Shown here in pieces: positions 50,093-61,735 of a stretch of DNA of 64,000 nucleotides. Positions within the stretch are counted from its first letter, which is position 1, and each line of letters begins with the position of its first letter. The stretch comes from Bacteroidetes bacterium GWF2_38_335 (lineage in GTDB: Bacteria > Bacteroidota > Bacteroidia > Bacteroidales > GWF2-38-335): assembly GCA_001769535.1 (NCBI GenBank), contig MEOH01000010.1, positions 62,001 through 126,000 on the forward strand, given 5' to 3'. Both the position numbers and the translations under genes were made by a program. The notes beneath the pieces are model-generated. The model saw nothing but the letters and a program-made list of their open reading frames with translations, had not been told where the DNA came from and did not search any database.

Positions 50093-50686
50093 TTAAAGTT
50101 TCTTTTTTCTCCAGATATTTACGATTTCGCCAACATAAACGGTGTGAAAATCCTTTTTTGGATAAACCCCGTCGCACACTTCCTTATCCTTAAAGTCATC
50201 TTCCTTAAGAATGGTTGAATACACTTTTCTGCATTCAATGATCAGGTAAGCTTCAGAAAATGCCACTGAGTTTTCGGTTTTTACAGGTGTTAATCCGCTG
50301 TTGTGCATCTTGTCATAATCCTTGCCCGAGACAGTACCCATCAGGCGCAGGGTGTCCTTGTATTTTTCCTCAAAAAAGGTCAGAGTATAATAATCCTCGC
50401 GTTCGGTAAACTGGTGGGTAAATCTTTGCGGACGGACATAAATGGTGCTTACGGGCATCTGCCAGAGCCATCCCAGGGTTCCCCAGCTGGCTGTCATCAT
50501 ATTGAAAGATTCCATATTTCCTGCGGTGATCAGCATCCATTCCGATCCGATCATTTCAACGGCATTGTAATCGAGATCTTTATAGGTAATAATTTCAAAA
50601 TCAGGATTGTCTTTTATGGATGTTTGGGAGTTTCCGGTGTTAAAGAATATCAGGGAGACGATCAATAAGCTTATAGTTTTTGCCAT
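50093..50686 (-). CDS. Exported flavin reductase-like protein
   Basis: 197 residues from the ATG at 50686, chosen because it starts a signal peptide (MAKTISLLIVSLIFFNTGNSQ) and sits just after a full promoter; an ATG at 50773 lies upstream of that promoter. The mature protein is a flavin reductase (FMN-binding split-barrel) domain: MTASWGTLGWLW, VSTIYVRPQRFT, YYTLTFF, GKDYDKM and AFSEAYLIIECRKVY. Cytoplasmic relatives bind FMN and reduce it with NAD(P)H or carry electrons. A secreted copy is unusual; it may be a periplasmic flavoprotein that receives electrons from elsewhere (inference). Confidence 0.82.
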   Translation of the reverse strand: MAKTISLLIVSLIFFNTGNSQTSIKDNPDFEIITYKDLDYNAVEMIGSEWMLITAGNMESFNMMTASWGTLGWLWQMPVSTIYVRPQRFTHQFTEREDYYTLTFFEEKYKDTLRLMGTVSGKDYDKMHNSGLTPVKTENSVAFSEAYLIIECRKVYSTILKEDDFKDKEVCDGVYPKKDFHTVYVGEIVNIWRKKKL

Positions 50687-50714
50687 AGAATAAGTTTGAT
50701 AATTTACAATAACA

Positions 50715-50746
50715 CAAAGATATGATTTATAATTAAAATGTTCAAA
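50715..50746 (-). promoter_or_regulatory. Promoter of the exported flavin reductase gene
   Basis: On the minus strand: TTTG (50746-50743), 20 bases, then TATCTTTG (50722-50715), a full -33/-7 match. The predicted start falls near 50708, 22 bases before the ATG at 50686. Confidence 0.7.
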
Positions 50747-50795
50747 AAGAAACAAATTGTGAAAAGAAACCATTTAATACAAAGAAGGAGCTTGC

Positions 50796-51092
50796 GCCCT
50801 TACAGGGCTTTTGTATACTTAGCCGGAACACAGGGCGTTGCCCTGTGTTATAGCTGATGCCCCTTTGGGGCGTGTGTTTTGGAGACAATTAGATCTGCTA
50901 TATTTAAACAACTTCTAAGTGTTTAATATAAGTTGAATTTATTAAAAAAAAGAGCCGCATTTAAAAAGCGGCTCAAATTTATAGACTTTTTCTTTCGTTT
51001 CCGCCGGAAAAGAGTTATTCGTTCTAAGATGTTCCTGGCCGGCGGTTTCCCGGTTTAAAAGCCGGGTTATTAATATTTCGCTCCTCTGGAGC
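50796..51092. repeat. Second cluster of extragenic palindromes
   Basis: In the gap between the flavin reductase and gyrB genes: GCCCT-TAC-AGGGC (50796-50808), AACACAGGGC-GTT-GCCCTGTGTT (50827-50849), GCCCC-TTT-GGGGC (50859-50871), CCCGG/CCGGG (51049-51066) and GCTCC-TCT-GGAGC (51080-51092). The second and third correspond to the first two motifs at 17.3 kb in reverse order. The gyrB terminator sits in the middle of the cluster. Confidence 0.7.
50943..50974 (-). terminator. Terminator downstream of gyrB
   Basis: GAGCCGC (50952-50958) and GCGGCTC (50968-50974) form a perfect stem; on the minus strand it is followed by a run of seven to eight T bases. It is 175 bases past the gyrB stop, with repeats between. 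Confidence 0.8.
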
Positions 51093-51148
51093 TCTGGTTT
51101 ACCCAGTGTTCATTGCTATTTAACTCCCAACTTCCAACTTCGAACTAT

Positions 51149-53110
<1,962 letters not shown>

Positions 53111-53232
53111 TTAAAATAACATATTAAATTTGACCCGTAAAGGTACAAAAATCCAATAATAAATTTGCTTAAAAACCCATATAAAACAAGGGTTTTATTA
53201 ACAATTACAAACGACTTGTTGATAAGATTTTC

Positions 53233-54660
53233 TTATTTGATATCCTGTGTTGTCGTGAGGTTCTGAAAATGAAATTTTTTGGTGTTTTCACCATCTTTTT
53301 TCTTGAAAGGAGCCACATATTTTTTTACATCAAAATCAACGGGCATATTTTCTTCATTTCTGTGAATCTGCGAGTGGACTTTTTTGTTATTTTTTTTGTG
53401 GTAACCGTAATTAAGTGAAAAGTAGAAAATGGCTTCCTTAACACCAAGTCTGATATTAGGAATAGACCTGCGCAAAGTTGATCTGCGGCTGTAAATGGAG
53501 TATTTTATTTTGTTATAGCCTTCGAGCAGTTCTTCGGAGGTCATGTTTTTCGGTTGAATCAGCACTTTTGTTGCATCAAACTTACTCCAGTTGTCGGTAA
53601 GTATCCTTCCTTCAGATTTCAAAGTATTAAATACAGGAGTGCCAGGATAAGGAGTCATAACGCAGGCCTGAAAAAATGCTGCCTTTGATTTGGTGAGAAA
53701 TTCATGTCCGAGGTCAAAAACAGTATCGGTATCCGAATCAAGTCCGAAAATAAGCGATGCCATAGTCAGAATGCCATATTCCCTGAGTTTTTTAACTGCT
53801 GCCACATTTTCTTCAATGGATTTCAGAGATTTTCGGTAAGCATCAATTCCGGTATCCGTCATTGATTCAAATCCGACAAGCAGGGCAGTGCAACCTGATT
53901 TCTCGGCCAGACTCATCAACTCTTCATCTTTTGTAAGGTTTATGGAGGCTTGTCCCACCCATTTTTTGTTCAGTGGTTTCAGTTCTCTGAAAAGCTCTTT
54001 GGCAAATTTCTTGTCAATGGTGATGTTGTCATCAAGAAAGAACAGGATTTTTTCCTTACACGATTCGGCTTCTTTAATGATGTCTCTGATGGGTTTGTGT
54101 CTTTGTTTTGTTCCAAAAAATCTGGAAACGGTGCAGAAATCACAATTATAGGGGCAACCTCTGGTTGTTTCAATGGGCGCAATGGCAAATTTTCCTGATG
54201 AGCATTTAATAAGGTCACGGCGGGGATAAACGTGTTTCTGAAGTAATGGAAGTTGGTCAAGTTTGTAATATTCCCGAAGTTTGTTTTTTTCAGCATCCCT
54301 GAGAACCTGTTCCCATAATCCGTCTTCGGCTTCGCCAATAACTACGGCATCACCAAACTGAATGGCTTCTTCGGGATAGGTTGTGGCATGGATTCCGCCA
54401 AAAACGACAATTTTTTCTCTTTGTTTGAATTCATTGGCAATCTGGTAACCTCTGATGCAGGTTTGTGTCATCAGGGTAATTCCAATAAGATCGTAATCGC
54501 CGTCAAAATTAATTTTATTGCCATATACTTCTTCACAAATTTCCACTTCGTGTTCGGGTGGAGTCATACCTGCAATCAGTGACAGGGTAAGTTGAGGAAT
54601 GTCCATTGATTTTGGACGAACTTCTTCGGGTTGGCAAGGAGAAACAAGTAATATTTTCAT
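53233..54660 (-). CDS. B12-binding-type radical SAM protein
   Basis: 475 residues. The N-terminal ~150 residues have a Rossmann-like B12-binding fold (ILLVSPCQPEE, VVFGGIHATTYPEEAIQFGDAVVIGEAEDGLW) without the DxHxxG cobalamin His motif, as in many of these enzymes. The radical SAM core has Cys169, Cys173 and Cys176 in TTRGCPYNCDFCTVSRFFG for the [4Fe-4S] cluster, then FLDDNITIDKKFAKELF and VGFESMTDTGIDAYRKSL. The C-terminal ~100 residues are basic. Family members methylate or rearrange unactivated carbons in lipids, hopanoids and cofactors; the substrate cannot be told. It stands alone between gyrB and the TPR/porin operon. Confidence 0.88.
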   Translation of the reverse strand: MKILLVSPCQPEEVRPKSMDIPQLTLSLIAGMTPPEHEVEICEEVYGNKINFDGDYDLIGITLMTQTCIRGYQIANEFKQREKIVVFGGIHATTYPEEAIQFGDAVVIGEAEDGLWEQVLRDAEKNKLREYYKLDQLPLLQKHVYPRRDLIKCSSGKFAIAPIETTRGCPYNCDFCTVSRFFGTKQRHKPIRDIIKEAESCKEKILFFLDDNITIDKKFAKELFRELKPLNKKWVGQASINLTKDEELMSLAEKSGCTALLVGFESMTDTGIDAYRKSLKSIEENVAAVKKLREYGILTMASLIFGLDSDTDTVFDLGHEFLTKSKAAFFQACVMTPYPGTPVFNTLKSEGRILTDNWSKFDATKVLIQPKNMTSEELLEGYNKIKYSIYSRRSTLRRSIPNIRLGVKEAIFYFSLNYGYHKKNNKKVHSQIHRNEENMPVDFDVKKYVAPFKKKDGENTKKFHFQNLTTTQDIK

Positions 54661-54903
54661 TCACGTTTTATTAATTGACAATAATTTAATATTAAAGACA
54701 TTAATTTTTAAAATAGTTGCATGGTATCAAAATACCTGATGTTTTTTATGTGTTAATATTAAACTTATTTTCAAAATTGAAATTAACCAGGTAAGTATTC
54801 AGGTGGTTCTTTTCGTTTTTGAGTTTTGCAAAATTACTTAATTTATCTTTAAAAATGGAAAATTACTTTAATTTCTTGCTTTTCTGGCTAAAATGGAAAA
54901 TGA

Positions 54904-54932
54904 AATACCGCTCGATTAAGCGGTATTTTTTG
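54904..54932. terminator. Terminator at the end of the TPR-barrel operon
   Basis: AATACCGCT and AGCGGTATT (54904-54912, 54919-54927) pair perfectly around CGATTA, with a T-run on the plus side and a T-rich stretch on the minus side. It lies 26 bases after the stop of the barrel gene. Confidence 0.75.
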
Positions 54933-54957
54933 GGAGTGCGATAATATGTACTAATAT

Positions 54958-56688
54958 TTAGAGACTATATGTCAAACCAAACATTACCTGGAATCCATAA
55001 GTTTGATAACCATGCCATCTCTGGTATTTTTTTGCGGTTAAATTATTGAATTGCAAAAATGCAGAAAGAATTTTTGTGTATCTGTATTCAAATCCCAGAT
55101 TGATATCATAATGTGGTTTTTCCTTGCCGGATGTAATATCCCATTGATCAAAAGTTGGCAGTTTATAATAATACGGACCAATATTGTTCACGTCAAAATT
55201 CACAAGTATTTTATCCTGAATATTATATCTTGTTTCAAGGGTAATCAGATATTGAGGAATTTGCCAGGGTTGTTCAAGATTTTGAAGAGTAAAATAGTTG
55301 TACATCCCCTTCAGGCAAATATTGAGTTTTTCTGATTTGGCAAACATCAGGGCGCCGTTTACCTTGAAAATCATGGCGGTATCGGTAACCAGATTAAATC
55401 TGTTGTTGCTGAAATAATACGTTGGCCATATACCCAGTGAATCGTCAAGTGCTGAGCCATCAGAATTCACGTAAAAATACATGTTTTCAGTTTCAAGGTA
55501 GTTTACATTAAAATCATAGGATATTCTGGGCGACAGACTGCCTTTTAATCCGCCCATCACATTGATGGTGTTGTTCATATCGGTCATGCCGGTATTGGGA
55601 TTGATAAAGGGATTTTCCGAAGAAAGAGCTGAATAGGTTTGAGGGAGAAGTTCTCCTTTGATGATAACATACGGAGTAAGAAATTTTTCAGCCAAATCAT
55701 ACTGCATAGAAACATTTGGATAAAAATGGAATTTGGCGTTATCGGTTTCATTCATTTTAGCCATAACATTCAATCCCATATTTATTTTCCATTTATCTCC
55801 CTGAAAGCCGATCCAGGGATTTAAGGTAAGATATGCGTTTAGCAAACTGTCAACGCCGGTGTTTCTGTCTATAAGTCTGAGTTTTGTATTCAGTCCGATC
55901 AATTCATTATTATAGAACTTGTTAAAATCACCGGTATAAACGATGTCGTGTTCATTATATTTGTTGTGATCCTGCAAAAAATTGTAGTTAAGCCTGATGT
56001 TATAATTAAGTTTGCCGGAGTCCATTAAAATTGATTTCCAGCCGGCTCCACCATTCAATCCGAGGAAAGTTTGAAAATCCATGTCGTCTTTTTCGGTGGG
56101 AATTAATCCGTAATTGTTATTGGTTGTGTCGGGATGGGCATAGAAATACCGGGTTTTGTGCATGAAGCCAAAATCTCCGGTAATGACGCTTTTCTTGAGA
56201 ATTTTCTTTCCAAAAAGAGAAGCTTCGTTGTCACAGAATCCGGCAAAGGTTTTGATGTCATTTATCTTGATTTTTCCACGCGAAGAATTGTGCAGCAGGT
56301 TTACTCCATATTGAACGGTTTTTGATCTGTTTGAGTTATAGTTTATCTGGGCATAGGGCATCATATAATTTGCAAAACCCACTTTAATATAAGTGTTGTA
56401 TAGTTTGTTAATGGTTTCCTTGCCGATGGTAGCCGGTTTTATTGACTTAACCTCAAAAGTTGTCGGAAACTGTTTTGATTCGATTGAATATTTGAAATCG
56501 ACATGCACTTTCGACGTATCCTTGATGGTTGGTAAAATAGACAATTTGTTGGCGTCGCTCAGCTCTGTCTTTGGCGGATCATTGATGATTATTGTAGTCT
56601 GCGAAACAGCAGAAAAAGTAAAAATCATCAGGCTGAAAAAGGTTAAAACAAAAGCGGTCTTCATATATTGATTTGTTTTTTTGTTCAT
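54958..56688 (-). CDS. Outer-membrane beta-barrel protein partnered with a TPR protein
   Basis: 576 residues; the ATG at 56664 (MKTAFVLTFFSLMIFTFSAVSQ) gives a tighter signal peptide and is an alternative start. After an N-terminal linker the protein is mostly alternating amphipathic strands (TYIKVGFANYMMPYAQINYNSNR, DFNVNYLETENMYFYVN, LGFEYRYTKILSAFLQFNNL) and ends in YGFQVMFGLTYSL, a C-terminal outer-membrane sorting strand with a final aromatic/Leu. No TonB plug domain is present, so it is a porin-like or receptor-barrel-like protein rather than a full TonB receptor. It lies 14 bases after the 1038-residue TPR gene, a pairing that suggests a shared envelope complex. Substrate unknown. Confidence 0.8.
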   Translation of the reverse strand: MNKKTNQYMKTAFVLTFFSLMIFTFSAVSQTTIIINDPPKTELSDANKLSILPTIKDTSKVHVDFKYSIESKQFPTTFEVKSIKPATIGKETINKLYNTYIKVGFANYMMPYAQINYNSNRSKTVQYGVNLLHNSSRGKIKINDIKTFAGFCDNEASLFGKKILKKSVITGDFGFMHKTRYFYAHPDTTNNNYGLIPTEKDDMDFQTFLGLNGGAGWKSILMDSGKLNYNIRLNYNFLQDHNKYNEHDIVYTGDFNKFYNNELIGLNTKLRLIDRNTGVDSLLNAYLTLNPWIGFQGDKWKINMGLNVMAKMNETDNAKFHFYPNVSMQYDLAEKFLTPYVIIKGELLPQTYSALSSENPFINPNTGMTDMNNTINVMGGLKGSLSPRISYDFNVNYLETENMYFYVNSDGSALDDSLGIWPTYYFSNNRFNLVTDTAMIFKVNGALMFAKSEKLNICLKGMYNYFTLQNLEQPWQIPQYLITLETRYNIQDKILVNFDVNNIGPYYYKLPTFDQWDITSGKEKPHYDINLGFEYRYTKILSAFLQFNNLTAKKYQRWHGYQTYGFQVMFGLTYSL

Positions 56689-56702
56689 GTTTATTTTTGT
56701 TA

Positions 56703-59700
56703 TTATTCGGGCATCAATGAGTTTTCCAATGAATTGTTTTCCAGATTTATTTCCAGATTTCCTCCTTCGGCTTCCTCGGCTTTTTTGTTTTCATCTTCAA
56801 TTATTTTCTGAAGTTTTTTGGTTGCATTTTCAAGGATGCCGTCTGTTTTTATGGAATAGTTATCAATTATGCTCTGAAGTGTTGATTTCGCCTGATAAAT
56901 ATCATTTTTAGCAAGGAATACATCAGATCCCAGCAGGAAGCTCATTCCCAGCCAGTACTGGTGGTTGGTTCCTTTTTTAGCAAAGTCGAATATTTCTTTT
57001 TCTGCTACATCATACATTTGCTTGTCATAGAAAATTTTCGCTACCATATATTTGGCCTCAGCGCCCATCTGTGTTTGGGTTGCGCCTGAAATGAACATGA
57101 ATTCTTCAAGCGCCGGATCAAGCTCATTGTTGGTATAATATCCCAATCCTTTAATATAATGAATTTCGCGAACCTGATTGTCTTCAAGTTTTTCAATGTT
57201 CAGGCATTTTTCAGCGGTAATAATGGCTTCGTAATGTTTGCCAAGTTTGTGCTGGCAACGCATCTTGCCGAGTAAGGCAATTGCTTTGTTTTCATTGCTG
57301 TTTGCGTAGGATTCAAGAGCAGTATACGCGCCCAGTGCTTTCTCGTAATTTTTCTCGCCAAAATATATTTTTGCTGTTTGCAGTGCAGCTTCCTCTGAAT
57401 ATTCACTTTTTCCTTTTGTAAGAATGTAATTGTACGATTCTAGGGCTGCTTCATTTTCCTTATCCATCATATTAATAAGTGCTTTATAGTAATGTGCCTT
57501 TATCAGATATCGGCCTGATGGATTGTTGGCAATATAATTGATGAGTTTCTTTTTGCTTTCGGGATAGTTTTTCCCTTCTCTGAATTCTTTTTCAATGAAA
57601 ACAAAAACAACTGAATCGGCGCTGAGCTTGTCATAAGTGGTGCCTGATTCCTGATAAAGATCTTCCAGAGGTTTCATGTTGCCTTCTTTGGCATAAATGG
57701 TTTCAAGCTGGGCAAGGGCATCGGCGGCTTCGGACTGTCCTTTGAAATCCCGGGCAACCTGCTCATATAACTTCTTTGCCTGATCAAATTCACCACGATA
57801 CTGGTAAACAGAGGCAATATGCAACAGGGATTTTTTGTAGTACGGACTTCCCGGATGGTTATCAAGAATCTGCTGGAAATTGCCGATGGCCATATCGCCC
57901 GATTCAGTCTCGATATAAGCTCTTCCCTGCTCAAAAAGGGCATCATCTATATAAGGAGACTCAGGATAAGAATTGATCAGGTCGGCCAATGTAATGATTT
58001 TCATGTTGATGCTGTTATACCCGTCTTTATCCAAACCATGGGAAATTCCTTTTTGGTAAAGGGCATAATCTTTGCTGGCCATACCCATATCCACAGCTTT
58101 TCCGTAACTTTCAACAGCCAGGTCGAATTTTTTGTCGATATAATAACAGTCGCCCGTGCGCAACAGTGCGTCACATACAAAACCGTTTTTCTTACTTTCA
58201 TTGGTTTTCAGGTATTTTCTGAAACTTGTGAGGGCCTGACTGTATTCCTTGGTTTTGAAAAAGGTGTAGCCAACATTATAATCAACCATATCATATTCCG
58301 GAGTTCCAATGACACCGTTTGTTTGTGAAAACTTTTTGTAATAATCCTGAGCTTCTTTAAAACGTTCAAGTTTATAATATGATTCGGCTTTCCAAAAATA
58401 GCTCTGGGCTTTGAAAACATCATTATATTTTGCATTGTTTAGCGACTTGTCAAAATGGATGATGGCTTCTTCATATTCTTTGTTTTTAAAAAGTTCCACA
58501 GCCATGAAAAAAGCAACTTTCTGGTAAGTTTCTTCGATAAAAGCATTTACTTTTCGAATGCTTTCGAGAGCCACCAGCGCTTCTTTATAATTTTTGGTTG
58601 TCATATAAACATTACCCAGATAACTGTAAAACTCATCAAGATGTTTTGATTCAGGATAAGTATTTATATATTCCGTGAATGATCTAATGGATTCATTAAA
58701 AGGAGAATATGAAAGTTCGTAAGTCAATTTTGCATAATTATACATGGCGTCTTCCCTGATTGCGGGATTTTCATCAGATTTTGATGCTGAAGAAAAAGCC
58801 ATTCTGGCCTTATGCTTGTTTCCAAGACGCAGATAACAGTCACCGATATGGTAATAAGCATTCTGAGATAATTTGTCAGATAAATTGACAGCCCCTTCAA
58901 AATGAGTTGCTGCTTCCTGATAGTTTCCGGAACGATAATTGGCGTAGCCGAGTTGATATACATCTTCGCGGGTGTAATTGGATGATTTTTCGCGGTACAT
59001 CTGCAGATACGGAATTGATTCCTTGTACTTCAGCGTTTGATAATAGGCTTCTCCGATTATCCTGGCAATTTCATCCTGTCTTTTTGTTTTGGCGGTATCA
59101 AGCAGTGATGGAACATATTCAATGACTTTGGCATAGTCTTTTTTCAGATAATATATCTGGCTGATGTAATAGGGTACAATTGGCGCAAACATTTCGTCTG
59201 TTGAAAGTTTTGTAAAACCATCAAGGGCTGTCTGATAGTTCTTTTTCAGATACATGATATGCGAATAGAAATAGGTAGCCGGAGCATTATATTTGTTTTT
59301 TGTGTCCTTGATTTCAAAAAAACTTTTTTCAGCTTTGTCAAAGTTTTCGAGTACAAAATTTGAATATCCTGACTTAAAGTAATATTCAGCCAGTTGCTCT
59401 TCATCAAGGTCATCTGTATTAACTTTGTCGAACCATTTGAGTGCTTCTTCATATGCGTTGCGGCTTCCTTCCCTGAATTTGAAAAGAGCCATTTTAAGAT
59501 TGGCGTCAGAAACTTTGTTGTTTCCCTGATTATCATTGATAAAACTGGTTATCAGATATTCAGCATCCTCATTGAAAAGCTCTATAGCACAGGCGCTTAT
59601 GTAATATTCAGCCTTAACATTTTTTTCTTTATCATCATGCTTTTCATTTAAGTATTTCTGAAAATGATATTGGGCTGCAGCATATTTTTCTTTATTGTAA

Positions 59701-59819
59701 AGATCAAGCCCTGTTTCATAGCTTTTTTCACAAAGAATATAATCCAGAGATTTTTGTCCCGCAACCGGAACAACCAGCATGGCAGCTAACAGAATGAAAA
59801 TTAATCCTTTTAGTCTCAT
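56703..59819 (-). CDS. Large periplasmic TPR-repeat protein
   Basis: 1038 residues. Signal peptide (MRLKGLIFILLAAMLVVPVAGQ), then about 25 or more TPR-like helical pairs across almost the whole length, for example YNKEKYAAAQYHFQKYL, YRSGNYQEAATHFEGAV, FKTKEYSQALTSFRKYL and YRGEFDQAKKLYEQVA. The C-terminal end is a charged, Glu/Asn-rich tail. No enzyme domain. It probably forms a long superhelix that binds other envelope proteins; the downstream barrel is the best candidate partner. The TPR count is by eye. Confidence 0.87.
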   Translation of the reverse strand: MRLKGLIFILLAAMLVVPVAGQKSLDYILCEKSYETGLDLYNKEKYAAAQYHFQKYLNEKHDDKEKNVKAEYYISACAIELFNEDAEYLITSFINDNQGNNKVSDANLKMALFKFREGSRNAYEEALKWFDKVNTDDLDEEQLAEYYFKSGYSNFVLENFDKAEKSFFEIKDTKNKYNAPATYFYSHIMYLKKNYQTALDGFTKLSTDEMFAPIVPYYISQIYYLKKDYAKVIEYVPSLLDTAKTKRQDEIARIIGEAYYQTLKYKESIPYLQMYREKSSNYTREDVYQLGYANYRSGNYQEAATHFEGAVNLSDKLSQNAYYHIGDCYLRLGNKHKARMAFSSASKSDENPAIREDAMYNYAKLTYELSYSPFNESIRSFTEYINTYPESKHLDEFYSYLGNVYMTTKNYKEALVALESIRKVNAFIEETYQKVAFFMAVELFKNKEYEEAIIHFDKSLNNAKYNDVFKAQSYFWKAESYYKLERFKEAQDYYKKFSQTNGVIGTPEYDMVDYNVGYTFFKTKEYSQALTSFRKYLKTNESKKNGFVCDALLRTGDCYYIDKKFDLAVESYGKAVDMGMASKDYALYQKGISHGLDKDGYNSINMKIITLADLINSYPESPYIDDALFEQGRAYIETESGDMAIGNFQQILDNHPGSPYYKKSLLHIASVYQYRGEFDQAKKLYEQVARDFKGQSEAADALAQLETIYAKEGNMKPLEDLYQESGTTYDKLSADSVVFVFIEKEFREGKNYPESKKKLINYIANNPSGRYLIKAHYYKALINMMDKENEAALESYNYILTKGKSEYSEEAALQTAKIYFGEKNYEKALGAYTALESYANSNENKAIALLGKMRCQHKLGKHYEAIITAEKCLNIEKLEDNQVREIHYIKGLGYYTNNELDPALEEFMFISGATQTQMGAEAKYMVAKIFYDKQMYDVAEKEIFDFAKKGTNHQYWLGMSFLLGSDVFLAKNDIYQAKSTLQSIIDNYSIKTDGILENATKKLQKIIEDENKKAEEAEGGNLEINLENNSLENSLMPE

Positions 59820-59927
59820 TTTGAATGAAATTGAATAATTCGCTAAAAATAACCAATATATGATTAGTTAATTTTTTGCATAAACCCTTTTAATTAACAA
59901 TTAACTGTTTATTACTTCGCTTTATTA

Positions 59928-59960
59928 TTTGGTTTTTTAGGGCATTAATGATTAGTTTTG
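59928..59960 (+). promoter_or_regulatory. Promoter upstream of the FtsE-like gene
   Basis: TTTG at 59928-59931, 21 bases, then TAGTTTTG at 59953-59960, matching the -33 and -7 elements with slightly long spacing. About 73 bases before the ATG at 60034. Confidence 0.5.
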
Positions 59961-60033
59961 TCACAGGTCATTTTGTTTTGGTAAACGTGCTGATAATGAC
60001 CGTTTAAACCAAATGTTAAAAAATGTTTCAAAT

Positions 60034-60741
60034 ATGTCTGATTTTTGTATTTCGCTCGATAAAGTTTCAATTTTCCAACAAGACAAATTGGTATTGTCGG
60101 ATGTTGATTTTAAAGTAAAAAATGGTGAATTTGTTTACCTCATTGGCAGGGTGGGGGCCGGAAAAACCAGCATGATCAAAACCCTGAATGCCGAGCTGTC
60201 TTTAAAAGCAGGTGAAGCATCAATTTCGGGATTTTCTCTGAATAATATCAGGAAAAAGGATGTTCCGAAATTAAGAAGGAAACTGGGAATTGTTTTTCAG
60301 GATTTTCAGTTGCTTAACGACCGCACAATCTATGACAATCTTCTTTTTGTGCTAAAGGCTACCGGGTGGAAGGGGCGGAACGAAATCAATGAAAAAATCA
60401 CCAATGTGCTTTCGAAAGTCGGACTCGAAGATAAAATGGCGAAAATGCCCCATCAACTTTCAGGGGGAGAGCAGCAAAGGGTTGTAATTGCAAGGGCTTT
60501 GCTCAATGATCCGGAAATCATTTTGGCCGATGAACCTACCGGAAACCTTGACCCTGAAACATCCAACGGAATAATGGAACTTCTTTTTGATATTTGTGCA
60601 AATGGAAAAGCAGTGGTAATGGCCACACACAATTATACATTGCTGAAAAAATTTCCGGCACGCACGGTAAAATGTGAGAATGGAAAATTCACTGAAATAA
60701 CCGACGAGAAACAGGCCATCGATTTTTCTGAGCTGGATTAA
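60034..60741 (+). CDS. ftsE: FtsE-like ABC transporter ATP-binding protein
   Basis: 235 residues from the ATG at 60034 (MSDFCISLDKVSIF); an in-frame ATG at 60013 (MLKNVSNMSDF) is possible. All ABC motifs are present: Walker A GRVGAGKTS, Q-loop IVFQDFQLL, signature LSGGEQQRVVIARALL, Walker B IILADEPTGNLDP and the H-loop His in MATHNY. The closest family is FtsE, which with FtsX controls septal or lateral peptidoglycan hydrolysis at the divisome. No ftsX gene is adjacent; in Bacteroidota the two genes are often apart. It converges on hldD with a 12-base gap. Confidence 0.85.
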   Translation: MSDFCISLDKVSIFQQDKLVLSDVDFKVKNGEFVYLIGRVGAGKTSMIKTLNAELSLKAGEASISGFSLNNIRKKDVPKLRRKLGIVFQDFQLLNDRTIYDNLLFVLKATGWKGRNEINEKITNVLSKVGLEDKMAKMPHQLSGGEQQRVVIARALLNDPEIILADEPTGNLDPETSNGIMELLFDICANGKAVVMATHNYTLLKKFPARTVKCENGKFTEITDEKQAIDFSELD

Positions 60742-60753
60742 AAATTTGTTTTT

Positions 60754-61719
60754 TTAATAGAATTTTCCGTCAATCAGGTAATTCTTCACATAGTCATCTA
60801 TTCCGTTTTCAAGGGAATGAAAGGGTATTGAGTAGCCGATGGAATGTAGTTTTTCCATATTTGCTTCGGTAAAGTACTGGTATTTATCACGAATGTCAAC
60901 CGGAGTATCAATAAATCCTATGTTTTCTGAAATCCCCATAGCTTTAAATGTATTCCTTGTTAGATCAAGAAATGTTCTTGCTTTTCCTGTTCCCAGATTG
61001 TAGATTCCGGAGTTTTTTCGGTGGTGCATCAGGAAATACATTACTTCGCAAACATCTTTCACGTAAACAAAGTCTCTTTTTTGTTCCCCATCCCTGAAAT
61101 CCGGATGATGTGATTTAAACAGATTCATTTTTCCTGTTTTGCGAATTTGGTTAAAAGAGTGGAATATTACCGATGCCATTCGGTCTTTATGGTATTCATT
61201 GGGTCCGTAAACGTTAAAAAACTTTAATCCTGCCCAAAAATAAGGTTGTTCTTTTTGCTCAAGTGCCCAGATGTCAAAGTTGTTTTTCGACTCACCATAG
61301 GGGTTCAATGGTTTCAGTTTTTTAACAATTTCATGGTTGTCGTCATATCCAAACTCGCCCATCCCGTAGGTTGCTGCCGAGGAGGCATAAATTAGCGGAA
61401 GTCCATATTTTACACAGGAATTCCAGATATTTTTTGTATAACCGATGTTCAGTTTTTCAAATACCGAATAATCAAATTCAGCGGTATCGGTTCGTGCCCC
61501 AATGTGAAAAATGAATTGAACCAGGTCATGGTTTTTGTCAAGCCATTCAAAAAAATCCGCTCTGTTTACCAGTTGGGAATATTTTTTATTCTTATAGTTA
61601 TCGGTTTTACGGGTTTTTGAAAAATCGTCAACCAAAACAAGGTCGTAAAAACGATCCTGATTTAACCGGGTAACAAGGTTGCTGCCTATAAATCCTGCGG
61701 CTCCTGTTATTACAATCAT
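60754..61719 (-). CDS. hldD: ADP-L-glycero-D-manno-heptose 6-epimerase
   Basis: 321 residues. An extended short-chain dehydrogenase fold with the N-terminal nucleotide-binding GAAGFIGSNL, catalytic Ser and the Tyr-x3-Lys pair (SSAATYG, then NPYGESK), and LKFFNVYGPNEYHKDRMASVIFH, a segment typical of HldD (RfaD). It converts ADP-D-glycero- to ADP-L-glycero-D-manno-heptose for the inner core of lipopolysaccharide. Other GDP- or ADP-sugar epimerases are related, but the NEYHKDRMAS motif favours HldD. Preceded by its own -7 element. Confidence 0.92.
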   Translation of the reverse strand: MIVITGAAGFIGSNLVTRLNQDRFYDLVLVDDFSKTRKTDNYKNKKYSQLVNRADFFEWLDKNHDLVQFIFHIGARTDTAEFDYSVFEKLNIGYTKNIWNSCVKYGLPLIYASSAATYGMGEFGYDDNHEIVKKLKPLNPYGESKNNFDIWALEQKEQPYFWAGLKFFNVYGPNEYHKDRMASVIFHSFNQIRKTGKMNLFKSHHPDFRDGEQKRDFVYVKDVCEVMYFLMHHRKNSGIYNLGTGKARTFLDLTRNTFKAMGISENIGFIDTPVDIRDKYQYFTEANMEKLHSIGYSIPFHSLENGIDDYVKNYLIDGKFY

Positions 61720-61735
61720 ATCATTAAATTTTGTG

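Noticed and set aside
57819-58328. 169-residue frame antisense to the large TPR gene
   Set aside because: It is the opposite strand of a well-supported coding region with no promoter or recognisable protein features.
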